Assembly (NCBI GenBank): GCA_033239525.1 | Contig: BSYO01000016.1 | Span: forward strand, 4,289,045-4,353,044 | Source: Nepenthes gracilis | Lineage: Eukaryota; Streptophyta; Magnoliopsida; Caryophyllales; Nepenthaceae | Length of the DNA stretch: 64,000 nt | Reading direction: 5' to 3' | Part shown: positions 36,237 through 48,834 of the stretch, in pieces | How the letters are laid out: each line of letters starts with the position of its first letter | Numbering within the stretch: position 1 is the stretch's first letter | The notes under the pieces: model-generated | The model's database searches: none | What the model was told of the DNA's origin: nothing | The model's input: the letters and a program-made list of their open reading frames with translations, nothing else | Program-made: the position numbers and the translations under genes

Positions 36237-37061
36237 TTAGAGTCCTCGATTGATCATCTCCATGAAGCGTTGATCAGACTCCTGCCTCTGCAACCAGATG
36301 TCCGCTCTGGTCTTGCTGATGAACGCGTCAGCTCGGCGTTTCAACTCGTCCGGGCTCAGCACCGCAGCCTCCCTACTCCCCCGTCCCCTTCCTCCCTCCT
36401 TAGACGTCTCAGATTTCTTCAACTCCCGCCGGTCGTCGGGTTCCATCACCCGAGGCTGCGCCGCCCCCCAGGTGTCACTCTTTCTCAGCTGCCTCGTGGC
36501 CGCCTTCTCTTCCACCTCCATTATCTCCCTCCAGATCGCATCTAACGTGTCTCGCTCCTCCTCTTCTCCCTGTCCCCCCTCTTTCCGCCGTCCTTCAGTG
36601 GGCGGCTCCGCCGCGGCCATCACCCGAGGCCTAGTCAGCGCTTCTGAGTGCTCCAATCTCAGACTCAAACTCTCAAACGACCCCGTTTCCAACAGTTGAT
36701 TGTTGGTGTTATCAACTATAAAGCAATCATCTTCTTCTTCTCCTTCTTTATCTAAAAAATGGCAACGAATCTGGTCTTTCTCGACCTGTGGAGACTGGCG
36801 TGAGGAGGATGAACTTCTGGTGTTGGTTAGACGGTTTATGGTGAGGTTGATAAAAGCGGTGAAATTGGAGGAAAGGAGGATGGAGATGATGATGAAATTA
36901 AGAATGAAGTATATTAGAGGAGGTGATAAGAGCCGTCTGATTAGGATCCAAAGGTCAGGCGCATTTGAGGCTACGAGGTCCCATGAGTTGACAAGCAGAA
37001 CTATTATCATCCCTGCTGCTGCCGTCATCAGCTTCCCTACTTTAAACTGGCCATCCGCCAT
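36237..37061 (-). CDS. DUF4408 and DUF761 domain membrane protein (intact host gene)
   Basis: A single uninterrupted frame of 274 codons from the ATG at 37,061, in strong plant context (AACAATGGCG). The open frame extends 11 codons further upstream only through a GTG, so 37,061 is the better start. Residues 12-27 are hydrophobic. About 36-68 match DUF4408 (DLWILIRRLLSPPLIYF followed by a second hydrophobic run), suggesting membrane anchoring. The middle is Ser-, Glu- and Arg-rich and probably disordered. The C-terminal 35 residues match DUF761 (ELKRRADAFISKTRADIWLQ, then RQES). Proteins with this pair are plant-specific; their biochemical role is not known to me. No intron is needed. A 16-base T run (A run in the sense strand) begins only 6 bases past the stop, and a copia insertion begins 69 bp past it. 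Confidence 0.85.
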   Translation of the reverse strand: MADGQFKVGKLMTAAAGMIIVLLVNSWDLVASNAPDLWILIRRLLSPPLIYFILNFIIISILLSSNFTAFINLTINRLTNTRSSSSSRQSPQVEKDQIRCHFLDKEGEEEDDCFIVDNTNNQLLETGSFESLSLRLEHSEALTRPRVMAAAEPPTEGRRKEGGQGEEEERDTLDAIWREIMEVEEKAATRQLRKSDTWGAAQPRVMEPDDRRELKKSETSKEGGRGRGSREAAVLSPDELKRRADAFISKTRADIWLQRQESDQRFMEMINRGL

Positions 37062-37252
37062 TGTTTTCCTTCTGTTGTTCCAGGAGGGTGGCACACTGCG
37101 TCGTCTGTGTAAGAGAAAGCAAGATAGAGAGAGAGACAGAGAGAACTCGTTAAATATTGTGGCCTCTTATCTCTAAAACGCGGGGCGAGTCGCAGCGCCT
37201 CCAACACCACGGCCGTTCGATTTTAATACCAATGGCTGATATTTTTTATATA
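37062..37252 (-). promoter_or_regulatory. 5' UTR and TATA box of the DUF4408/DUF761 gene
   Basis: On the minus strand TATATAAA (37,245-37,252) lies about 185 bp upstream of the start codon, followed by a leader with a CTCTCTGTCTCTCTCTCT tract (about 37,122-37,142) typical of plant 5' UTRs. Confidence 0.55.
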
Positions 37253-37839
37253 AAATAAAAAGTATTTTTTTTATTATTTTATTAAAAAAATATGAGCCTT
37301 TGAAATTAAAATTTAATAGCCTACATATGCATTGCGTTGCAGGGGCTACGCCCCATTCTCTCCAAAAAATAATATTAAGTGATTTATTTTTAATATATAA
37401 TTATAATTTAATAATTAATTTTTAAATTTTTTAAATATTTAAATTATAATTATTTATTTAAAATTAAATAATTTATATTAAAAAATTACCTTTTCTTATC
37501 GTTTTAAAAAATAAAACCGCTCTCGACCCTTAGTAAGGCGAGGGAGAATCATTAATTTGCAAATGAATCAAAGGCAGCATAGTGGCGAGAGGAGAACTAT
37601 AAATTAATTTTTGTATGAAACCACTCATCATTAATAATATATAGTTATTTTGTTGTAGATGGGTGCTCTATTGGTGAAAATTTATAAAATAATTTCAAAT
37701 ATCTAGTCATCTCGTGCTATCATTATTTATTAAAAAATATATCTTATTAAAAATATATATTAAATTCAATTGATTATTGATGAATTCGATAAATCCGACT
37801 TAAAAAGAAAATTCATGAATAAAATAAAGGACAAGTATA
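37253..37839. other. AT-rich upstream spacer
   Basis: No gene seen. A short GC-rich patch at about 37,320-37,370 stands out from the AT-rich surroundings but has no recognisable identity. Confidence 0.35.
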
Positions 37840-38812
37840 ATTGGAAGCCCAAAAAAGTCCAAACAGGTCTCAATAAACAGTCCTTACTAATTCGATCTAA
37901 CGTTTAACAATTTTGACCTAAAAAACGAGCCCATGTACTATACAACTTGTCATAACTGGTTGGACAAATATCAACAAAATAACTGTCATACAATGCAACC
38001 ATCCACTTCTTGGTACCCCTACCGTAACGAATCAGTTAGAATAATATAACCATCTTATTCCGTTTTTGGGCGGTTGTCACTAGATAAAGATAATCCAACT
38101 GTCATTTACCTCTATAAATACCTCTTCATTCTTACAGTAAAGGGAGATGCTGGAAAGGAGAATCCAAAAAAGAGAGAACGTAGAAAGAATGTTTGACCAC
38201 TAATTCTTCCAAGAAACCTTCCACTTAATCCCTCTAAGAATCCATCAAAGAAAAACTCTCCCTCCAGGAGATCTTTCATTCAGGTGACCGCCCATTCCTC
38301 TAGAGTACTCTAATAATACTTAGACAGTCGTACAATGTATAATTGCACATCTAAGACGCCCCTATGCAGGCGTACTTCTAAATCGTCGGTCCACAGGCAT
38401 ACCTCAAAGCCGTCCTACTGCTGTGTGCATCTCTAAGTCATCCATCAATTGGATGTATTCAAACGCTCGATTCATCGATACATATACTTATACATCCTTC
38501 ATATATTTCTCTATACTCTTAGAAAGATTTTTGGTTTGAATATCAGAGGATATATGGTGGGAACAATTCTCGCCATTCTCTAACCTCTTATTTTCGGTGG
38601 TATTATATAGGGTTCAGGTTTGAAACTATGGAGATCAAATCCCCATTAGATTGATTCAATGTAAAAATCTGATTCGCAACCCCTTAATTCGAAGGATAAC
38701 CAGAATTCCTAAAACGTAACAATTATTAACTAAAATAATTAACTGTCTCCGACATAAATAACTAAAATTTAGTCGATATTGTCAATCAATATCAGTTGGA
38801 GGGGGATATGAT
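37840..38812 (+). mobile_element. LTR-like remnant with TATA box and polypurine tract
   Basis: It contains CTCTATAAATACC (38,110-38,122), a downstream transcribed-type region with repeated GTCGTAC/GCGTACTT/GGCATACC segments (38,320-38,420), and TTGGAGGGGGATATGATAAC (38,794 on), which looks like a polypurine tract followed by an LTR start. This fits a largely deleted LTR retrotransposon in plus orientation. Its ends are not defined. Confidence 0.4.
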
Positions 38813-39402
38813 AACTCAATTCGACTTGCATGATTAAGCCCGTGCGATTAAAAGATCGGGTCGAGCCAAGATTTCCATCAAGCTCAAATGATTATTAAAA
38901 CTTATATTATTTTTGCTAGGCTAACGTATATGGAAAATATAAATTTTCAACACTTAAAGTAGGTGGATATTGTTGTTGTTAAGTCACCATGATTTCATTA
39001 AAAAATCATTTTAAAATTTGAGAACATTTTTCCCAGCACCTGTGATGCGGGCCCCTAATTACTGAATCATGTAACGATCCAACAATTAATATTTTATATA
39101 TTAAAATAATTTAATATATAATTATTTTTATTAACTTTTTTTATAAAATTTAAATACTAATATAACAAAAAAATAACATCAAAAATATATTATTTTTATA
39201 TTTTTAAAATATAATTTTAAAATTAAATTCAAACTATCAAATTAAATATGATAAGACAGTCAATGAAAAACCATAATGTGCACCTTAGAAAGGAAGCTAA
39301 CACAAACTATTTTTTTTTCCCTTTTTTTTATAAATTTTTTTTGTTTATTTTTTTTTCCTTTTTTATAATAACTATTTAAAGTTGTTTTCCTTTTAACTAT
39401 TT
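38813..39402. other. AT-rich spacer, possible LTR continuation
   Basis: It starts TGATAACTCAATTCGAC after the polypurine-like tract. No coding sequence; T-rich runs at 39,310-39,365. Confidence 0.3.
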
Positions 39403-39650
39403 ATGTATATGCTTGCTCATGCTTTTGCCCTATCACCGCCCTACCATGTCGCCTTCATAGGCGGCCCCACCTTAGCACAACCATCACTACCACCAAGCCG
39501 CCCCACCATCGCCTCACAAGCACCACCATTGCTTTACCATCCCTTCTCTTCCATTATTATAATTATAATAATAATAATAATTATTATTATTATTTTGTCA
39601 TTGATACTTTTTTTATATCACTAATTATTATTATTATTATATATTAAAAT
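39403..39650. repeat. CCACC-rich island followed by (ATT)n/(TAA)n
   Basis: A Pro/Thr/His-coding low-complexity stretch (39,420-39,550) is followed by interrupted ATT/TAA runs (39,555-39,640). The order resembles the CT/CCACC block plus ATT run inside the 17.9-kb gypsy LTRs. The 73-codon frame across it is probably not a gene. Confidence 0.45.
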
Positions 39651-42600
39651 ATAATTAATAATTCCCTCGACCCACGGGAGAAATATTATGAGAAGATTAC
39701 TATTTTTCAAAAATAATAAATTTTTTTTTCTAGCCAACCAAAGAGAAGCAAAATGGGGTTTGAAATTTTCTGGTCTATTACATAGAAATATAAAGTCAAT
39801 AATAATAATAATTAAAAATTAAATTATATATTATATATAACTCAAAATTAAATTTATTAATTTTTTAATCTATAATTAACTTGAATTAATTTTTATTCTT
39901 AAGACATTGATATATATATATTTTTTATTTTTCCCACTTTGGAAGAGCAATTATCAATAAAATTTTAGATGGGCCCCAAGTTTTATTTTTTTCTTGAATT
40001 TTTTTTTATTTCCTTGTCAATGGTTTCAAGCCCTCCACCACGCCTACATGATACCATTTTAATTTTAATAAAAAGGCATTAATTAGTAGTTACATCATCT
40101 CCCTGATTCCAGTGGAGGAATTTATCTCTTATAAAATTTTAATTTCTTATAAAAGCAATTTGCTTTATAGAATTCAAATTATTTACCTAATTTCTTTTCA
40201 TTCATCTTGTGGCAGGGTAAAAGGGTAATTTTCTTCTTCTATGTGAAATTTTCTCTTTTATATAACATGAATGTGGCGAGAGAATACAAATTAAGTTGCT
40301 TTCACCGGTCAAAATAACAAAAATATAAGTTTTAATCCATAAAATTTATTTTAAATATGTTAAATTTAAGTAAATCGATGGATTATCGAGGCTAATTACT
40401 GATTTAAATCAAAAATTAAGTATTGAATCAAAATGGGTTGTGATCAAATAATACGTTGACATGAATTTGATCCGAACGTAAATATATTTTAGAAAAAATC
40501 GTCACGTTTAAATCACACATGATAGGAGCTTTTGCATATTTGATTCTAAATAGTGGGGCTTTGTGCATGTATACTGTATTTGATTGGCACATATCGGCCA
40601 ATCTATTATAAATAGATTATCCGATTAATTTTAACTTATTTTTTCTGAATTTGCGAGGGAAAAAAAAAAGAGAAAAAAAAGAGGAAAAGAATGAGAAAGT
40701 GAATGTAAATTAGTTTTTGGTGAATTCAAGCTATTTTTTTGGATAAATTAAAGTTAAGTGAATATAAAATTATTTTTTTCTTTATTGTTAAAACTTTTAA
40801 AAATCTTTAAATTTTTTTTATTTAAATACTCATATATATAATATTTGCTTACACTTCTTAATTATATCTTACATATATATCAATTGATACCTATTTTATG
40901 AAATTACTAGAAGTTTATATTTTAAATTCACACATATCATGTTAAAATTCTTATATATTTGTTTCTGTATGTCTTTTATTTGTGAGTAATTTGGTCAAAT
41001 TTTTCTTTGATTTTGATAAAAATCATTTGCTTTTTTAAGTTTTAAAAAAATTATATATTTATATTTCGGTATAAAATTTTTAGTTTTAATTAAATAAATA
41101 TAATTATAGAGAATTAATAAAATATATTTTAAAATATCTTAATATATTATTTATAAATTAAATATCAAACCTAATATTCATCGGTTAAAAAGTGACATTT
41201 TATCCTATCTATATATAATAATATGTAGTCTATCTACTGATTGATTGTATATAGTGGCGCATTATTTTTTTATTATGTAAAAATAATAATAATTTGAATT
41301 TCAATATTCAATTCTTATTGATAAGGTTATCACTGATATTTAATTCTTATATATTTAGAAAATTTTTATATATTTTATTTTTTAAATGTTTGAAAGATTT
41401 TTACGTGTTATATGATTACATGCATTTGCACAAATTTAGCAGGTTTTATATACACATGTTTTATCAATTTGAATAATTTTCATAGGTTTTATGTTCAAAC
41501 GTGTATACACAACTTTGGCATGTTCCACTTTCATATATTTGCAAACAATTTTCACATATTTTATTACATTTTTTATAATATCGGTATTTGATCATGTATA
41601 TCAACCTTGTACAGGTTTTTATTGAATATTTATTTTGCTATATCTACATATATAAAATTATATATATTTTATTGAGTATTAAGCTTACCATTTTTACTTC
41701 TTTGCTAATATTTTAAATTAGCATACTCAGGATATATTTGTAGGGGTTATGGGGGCATAGAGGCATTTTTGAAGAAATAGTTGTTAGGTATTTTAGGTGT
41801 ATTTTAATTTTTTTATTAGGAGTTGTGAATTTGGCTTTTTAAATGAGCTGTATTATGGTTATGAATTAAAAATTATTAAAACCCAGTACAATGTTGTATA
41901 TATTATTGATTTTTCTATTATTGTGTTTGAAATATTCTTCCTTACTTATGATTTGAGTTTATCTGAAGAAAGCTATTGAATCCACTTTTGAATGTATTAT
42001 TAAAACTTTGTGTTTTGATATTTATATATTTTTAGACGATTGATTGTAATTACTGTGTAATTGTATATCAGTATTTGGATTAGAATTAAGTCGTTTAATT
42101 GAATATTTATTTGTGGGATTTAAATTAAGTATGATTTAATATATTTAATGATAAATATTGGGATAACTATGGAAGTTGAGTCATTGCCCTGAAAAAAAAA
42201 AGTTTATTTTGTTTTTGTTTTTGGGTTCCTTTTTATCTAGCTGACTAGTCTTTTGTATTCGGATTAAATGTATTAACTGATATATCCATTTATAATTGGA
42301 TCTTACCCGTAAGTTAGATCTATAAGTACTTGGTCATTCTCTCAAAGCACAGCTTCTCATTTTTTATTTATGAAAAGGTAAGAAATAAATGATAAGTGAA
42401 TTAATTGCTTAATAAATAATTTTATAATCTTGGTTTCATTTTATGTTCCAAAGACTTTCAAGTTTTACAAAATTAATATTTAAAATTATCAAATATCTTA
42501 AAAGAAGTTGAATTCAATGAAATTATAGTTGTACTAAATTTGGGATTTTTCCAAGAGGTCTTGAATTGGAGTTGAATTTGTTGTTATGGGTGAATAATTT

Positions 42601-45561
42601 GTATTGAAATAGTTCGATAAAGGCCATATGCAACAATTTTAATGATCTACAAGTATTAGAAGTTGGTCAATAAGTTGAATATGGGAAAAATCACAAAAGC
42701 AATGCCAAGAAATGGACTTGGGATAGTGGTTTGGATAGTGTTTGAATATCTGTCTTTGGAATTGCAGCATTTGAATTGTGTTTGAGTACTATTTGAATGC
42801 TAAAAAAGAAATTTCAAAAAAAATAATTTATAACTCTCCTTTTGTCAAATTTAGTTAAAAAATAAGGATTCTAAGAGTGATTTTGTCGAGAATGAGTTTG
42901 ATTTTTTACTTTAATCATAATTAATTAAATTAAAATAATTAAAATTAATTAAAGTTGAAATCAAAGTATGAAAAAAATCAGATCAAAAATCAATTTTGTA
43001 CCGAGTTATTATGAGTTAATGGATGCTTGATTGAAACCGAAATCACGCCCATACGTGTTTTGGGTAAAGATGTTGCACGTGATTGCTACCTGAGTGGAAC
43101 TCGAGCGTACTATTTTGTGTAGTCGCGTTCGATGCACGCCGGAGGAACATTCAAACACGCTAAGGCAAAATACCGGTGCTTGACAAACGTCTAATGTGAT
43201 ATTCGTGTGCCACTTTGTTTGGCCGCAGCATTCGACGTGTGCCTGGTGGGCCCTCGTGAACCAAGTTTACTATATAAGTCATATCCGACTGATTTACAAT
43301 CATTTTTTGTCAGATTTTGAATGAAGAGAGATAAGAAAATGAGAAGAAAAAAGGAAAAATAGAGAAAATTAGATAAGGCAAATTAAAGTGATCTCAAACA
43401 AAATCTTCATAATTTCAAGTTAAGGTAAGTGCATCCTAAATTTTTTTTTCCTTGTTGTTGAATTATTTTTACTTCTAAGAATACTTATTATTTTAAATAT
43501 TTATATATGTCATATTTTTGTGAGTAGATTGTTTATATTTCACATGCATGTAATATTTTTTTTATTTTTCTACAATATTACATAAAATTTATATCTAAAC
43601 TCATATATATAATATTATTTAACTAATTTTTATAATTGTTTTCCAATATGTACTAAAATCTTTACCAAATGACTCTTACATGTTTAAAAGTACTCTTATA
43701 TGTTTAAAATTATCTTACATGTTTTAAAAATTTATTAAAATTGCCATATATGTTTGCTAATAGAAATGAATTGCTAATTTTTTTTATTGTTACCAATTTT
43801 TCTACACTATTTTACCAAGAACAATTCTACATATTTAAGAACATTGTAATTTAGCATTTCATATTTTAAAATTTATCATATCCAAATTTTTACAAAAAAT
43901 TTAAATATTGTACAATAAGTAAATCGAAGAAAATTAAAAGAAACTCTATAATTTGTTAAATAATTAAGAATATTCTCTTAAAGTTACTCAGTTTTCTACA
44001 TTATTTTATCAAGAACAGTTTTGCAAGCTTAAGAATCTCACAATTCAGCATTTTATATTTTAAAATTTTTTATGTCTAAATTTTTATAGAAAATTTAAAA
44101 ATTACAAGATAAAAAATCAAAAAAATTTAAAAAAATTTATAATTTATTAAAAAATTAAGAATATTTTTTTTAAAATGAGAAAATATAATGACCATGTAAA
44201 CTTGTATTAAGTTTTTATTTATTTATATAGTAGATTATTATAAATGAATCAACTGGTAAAATATTAAGGCATGTCTTAGTATATTGAATTCGAGATCAAG
44301 GTCCGAACCTATTATTCACAAATAAAAGTAGCATTTGACTCTATCTATAGGGTGATCTGTATGACAGCTTATATACGGATCTTGAATAATAGCGTAAGAT
44401 CTTTAATTATGTGAAAATAAATATTACCCGAGTTTTAATTATCCACTCCTTAGTCAGTAATGGTCTACTTGTCCTTGATCCGAAAGAAAATCATATTTAA
44501 ATAAAATTTATATAACATGTTTGAATTAAGAAATTAAAAAGAAAAATTTTAAAGCCATGCATATTTAACATAGAAATTTGTAGTATTATATATTAATTTG
44601 ATTTATTGTTACTTTCAGTGTGATTTAACAAAAATGGTATGTTTAGTTATAAAATTTATATACCTTACTAAATTTTTAATTCACTCTTATTTTTATTTTT
44701 TTGCTAACCCCTTAAATTAGTAACTCGGATCACTTGTAGGTGAGGATTATGAAAGAAGAACTGTTCAAAAATATTAAGATTAGAATTTTAAAATACTTAA
44801 CATTGTATTTTAGTTTTTAAATAGTAACTTATTATATTTACGTTATTTCGGATAATGGTTTATAATTAATGAAATAGTTGTTAGTTTATCTAGTAGTAGT
44901 CATTATTGATGTAATTTACTCTAATTTTATTTAATATATATCTCATCACGTAAAATTTAATGCCATCTTATAGTTGGTAGTTCAGTGTCACTTGTAAATA
45001 TGACATATTTTCAGGTTCTATTAATGACATGATTATGTTTAACTATAAGTACCAACACTTAACCTGCAAAAAAAATAATAAAAATAAAAATAAATAATAA
45101 ACAATAAAAAATAAAAATAAAAAATATATAGCGATCTGATTCACTAGCAAATCTCCTCCCCCTCAAAAATACTCTTGGACATAATCTTATCTTCCAAAAT
45201 CCTTATTTTCATCCTTTTTTCTTGCCTTTTAGTGTGGTTAGTACAACTATTAACTTAAGTGTCGGTGATAAGTTGACGAACCTTTTCATACCCGTGATCT
45301 TTTTTTAGCTTTGTGGTGTGTATGATTCGATTTATTAGATCCAAGCCTAGAAAAATATTTTACAGATTGAAATTATTTTTAATTTACACATCAATAACAT
45401 ATATATAATTGTTTTCATAAAAAAAAAAAAACCGGAGTTATACAATGTTCTTAGAAAATTAATGCTCTTTGTTTATGTCTCAATGATTCTGAGCTTTTTC
45501 TTATTGTACCAATATTGTAAGGGTGGCGCTTAGTTTTCCTTTATAAGAAATACCACTAGGA

Positions 45562-45564
<3 letters not shown>
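39651..45564. mobile_element. AT-rich intergenic DNA with two related LTR-like copies
   Basis: No gene seen. Two stretches, about 40,600-41,900 and 43,270-44,900, share landmarks in the same order. These are a TATA (TATAAATAG at about 40,608; CTATATAAG at about 43,271), then ATCCGA.T.ATTT.., a GAAAAAGAGAAAA-type purine tract, and, about 1.1-1.4 kb on, TTTGCTAA..TTAAATTAG..ACTC.GAT...TGTAG (41,701 and 44,700). This suggests diverged LTRs or two solo LTRs of one gypsy-like family in plus orientation. The segment between has no readable gag or pol. Confidence 0.4.

Positions 45565-45630
<66 letters not shown>
45565..45630. repeat. Compound microsatellite (AT)n-(TAA)n
   Basis: A perfect AT run at 45,565-45,600 is followed by G and a TAA run to 45,630. 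Confidence 0.95.
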
Positions 45631-45633
<3 letters not shown>

Positions 45634-46149
45634 TCAAAATAAAATTTGAGATCATATGAGTTTTTCCTCGTATGTTAAATCAAAGATCACCATTTTTCCT
45701 TTTCCTAAATGTGAGAAAAAAAAATCCATTTGTGGGACCATGAATTTGTGTACCTTGAACTGTCCTATGTGATAGCTTAATGCATACCAACTGATATTTT
45801 CAGGTAACGTCATATTGATTCACCCACGGTCCCCTCCATGGCCCCGATTTGCGACCTTCATTTTCAGCTTCTGATCGTTTTCTCAGACGACAAATTAAGC
45901 TTCTAAATTGCCACCCCAACGAAAACAGTAAATTTGACATGATAGTTCATATAGTTTTTTATTAAACGTAGAATTAATCCTGTTACGGCCAATTATGAAC
46001 CCTAATCGTGACCCAAAACTGCCGCAGATTGGTTCAATTCGTTTGACGTGCTTATTTGTCTATGCTTAAATGATTGGAACTTTCTAGCCGAACCGGGAAA
46101 TATATATTTTTTGGCTTGCTTGGCACAATTTATTATTGAGGATCGGATT
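45631..46149. other. Spacer without recognisable gene
   Basis: Mixed composition; no coding or repeat signal recognised. Confidence 0.3.
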
Positions 46150-47099
46150 GCTTATTTAAATCATAAAAAAATAATCGACAACATACAATAAGTAATAATC
46201 ACAAATAATAAGAAATACATGATTTCATGTGAAAAACTCCCTTTTCAAATGAGGGAGAAAAACCTTGAACCATACGTCCGAAATATCCACTATACAAATA
46301 TATTCGATTACATAAACTCTAATTTATGCAGTAGAGAGAATGAGAATGACACGCGGAGTTTTTACATGGAAAACCTCCTTCTAAATGAGGAGGAAAAATC
46401 ACGGACACTTACGGTCTGAGAACTCTTTTCAATATTCAAGTATTTGAGTATAAATGGTAAAGAATAAAGTGGATGGTGAATCTAAAGGAATCACTCTTAC
46501 AATACAAGTGTTCTCTCAATTGGGAAGAGGGAAGACTGGCTTTTCTCTCTCTAAGGGTGTACGTGCTAATGCTCAAGAGGGGATCTCTTTCGGAGGACAT
46601 CTTCTAAGGGCATTTCTCTCTCTCTAGTTCGTCCCCTTTCGGCTGGTGCATGTTGAATACTTTATATAGTGGTGGAGTCTTCCTGAGTGGAACGGCCACG
46701 TGGCGGTGACGTGTGCAGATTACCCTGCCACAAAATCTATAAGTCCACATTGCCGTGTCAGAGACGTTGTGTGTATATAGGTGGGGCTGTCACATCACGT
46801 GTGGTCTGAAAACCATCATTCTCTGTGCCGATTACATGTTGCAGATATGCGCATTATGTTGCGAACGTCATCCTTCTGAGTTGACGTCCTTGGTCGTCCT
46901 GAGCTTCCTTGCAGAGCTCGTACTATTGGAGGCTTCTTAGAGTCAACGTCCTTGAGGAAGGCTTTTGCCCTCCTTGTGTCCGCGGGCTCCTATCGCCTGG
47001 CGTCCTTGGGTTTCAACTGAGGACTTACGCAACATTGAGTCTTCGGGCTCTTCAGGCCGTGGCTTCGGGGCTTTGTTGGAGTGGACGGTCTCTCACAGA

Positions 47100-47420
47100 G
47101 TTCTCGAGCCTTCCAAGCTAAGTCAATCTCTCGGACTAATTCAACTCTCTGGGCCTCTGGAGACAAGGGCCTAAGTCCTCGGGCGTCCAAGATTAATTCA
47201 GCCTCTAGGACCAAATTGGCTCCTCAGGCCTCTTAGGACGTGGACTTATAGTCCTCGGGCCTATTGGGCTAATTTAACCTCCTAGGCAAATCAATCTCAT
47301 GGGCCTCTTGGGATGTGAGTCCAAGTTATCGGGCCTTCAGAGCCAACTTAGCTTCTTGGGTTAAATTAACCTCGTGGGTCTTTTAGAACTTCGGCTCAAC
47401 TTTCGAACCTTTAATTTGGA
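47100..47420. repeat. Degenerate tandem repeat, ~75-bp unit, about 4 copies
   Basis: GGGCCTCT-type anchors at 47,151, 47,225, 47,301 and 47,376 recur with 74-76 bp spacing. Each is followed by a GGAC..AAGTCCTCGGGC-like part and a CTAATTTAACCTC-like part. Confidence 0.75.
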
Positions 47421-48419
47421 CATTGGGTATCTGTACCCATCATTAGGCCTCCGGCATGTTTATGATGGGATGAGACTAGTCGTGTTGTCTCCTTGAGTCT
47501 GATTTGGATTTATTGATCAAAACGCTTGACTCTAGAAAGAGAGAATGGAACCGGATTGATGGTTGACCAGCTTGGTTGACCGCATCGCATGATCCAGAGA
47601 GCGGAACAAAGCCAGAAACATGGTTGACCCGTTTTGTTGACCAATACGTTCAAATTCGGAGAGCAATGCGGAGATGGAAATGCTGGTTGATGAAATTTGA
47701 CAGCGAGCCATCCGAGTCTCAAGCAAGGTCCAGGAGCACACAGAGGAAAGATCTCAGACTTGAGATCAGATCTCCTTGCTGTAAGGACGTGCTTTGAGAA
47801 GTCGGGAAGCGACTTGCCTTGATCGTTCGAGTTGTGGCAATAGAATGTACCTTGCATTCCCTAGAAGGGTTATCCTCGTTGTGCATTGCTATTGGCGAGT
47901 TAGCCAATGGGGTTGGGAGCCCCTAGAAAGCTCAGTTGATGGAGTTGGGGGACCCCTTGGCTCCTGGGTCGAGTGAACGGGTCAACCCCATGACCATGAC
48001 CAAGGCTGGGATCCCGATTTCATTGACTCCCTCTTCGGGGATGCTTCTTTGCTTCTTAGTGGAGGGTCAGAGCTGTTGGGGATAACTTGCGTCGAAATTC
48101 GATCATTCCCGTAAAAAGAAGTTGTAGCCTTGGGAAGACGTGGTAGTCGTCTGAGCCTCCTGGCCTTGATGAACGCGGCTAATTGGTCGCACTCGCTCGT
48201 GCCAAGAGGAGGCCGTGGCGCTGAGAAGATGTGGCTGCTGGCTAAGCTTTGAGGCTATCGTTACTGGACTTTTACTAGCCTAGGCCGTCGCCTGCATGTA
48301 CATGCTCGGTCCTTTTTGAGGACGTCGTAACTTTCATACGTCTGGTCCTAGACAGCCGACCGTCGTTGACTGATGGTACTCTCTCCTTTGGGAGGAGGTC
48401 GCCACTCAAATACTAAAAA

Positions 48420-48690
48420 GCCCCCTAAATTTTAAGTTAAGTTTATAGGATTGCTGGGCATCGTTGCCAAATTTTAAATTTGATTTTTTAGGCCGCTTAG
48501 GCATAGTCGAGTTTTAAGTACGATCTTTCGGGTTGTTCGGTCATAATCGAGTTTTAAATTCGACCTCTTGCGCCGCTCGCACATGGCTGAGTTTTAAATT
48601 TGAGCTCTTGGGCCGTTCCGACACGGCCGAATTTTAGTCCAACCTCTTAGGCCGCTCAATTTGGGATCGAGTTTTAGTAACAAGTGAAAT
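48420..48690. repeat. Tandem repeat with exact 40-bp period, about 7 copies
   Basis: The GAGTTTTAA-type anchor recurs at 48,469, 48,509, 48,549, 48,589, 48,629 and 48,669, exactly 40 bp apart. A further degenerate copy lies near 48,427. Units read roughly TTGGGCCGCTC, CACATGG, CGAGTTTTAAATTCGAC. Spacing is fixed although the units differ in sequence. Confidence 0.9.
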
Positions 48691-48828
48691 GAATCCGATC
48701 CATTTGACTTAGAAATAGTTTAGGTCACACATGATTTGTATGCAGTATTACATAATCATTCGCATGAACAGATAATACTATTCTACTAACGAAAACATGA
48801 CTCAAGCAGGTAGTATAATGCATGCAAG

Positions 48829-48834
48829 ACTTAC
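48829..48834 (-). other. Consensus splice donor on minus strand
   Basis: On the minus strand ATCCAG|GTAAGT. It would splice an exon lying to the right (48,835 and up) over the 40-bp array. No coding exon is recognised, so it may be chance or part of the element's RNA. Confidence 0.25.

Noticed and set aside
37081..37094. Upstream start for the DUF4408/DUF761 gene at 37,094
   Set aside because: The codon there is GTG; the first ATG in good context is 37,061.
36270..37176. Plus-strand frames of 91, 133 and 158 codons
   Set aside because: They lie antisense to the DUF4408/DUF761 gene and show no domain; Ser/Arg/Pro bias is that of a shadow frame.
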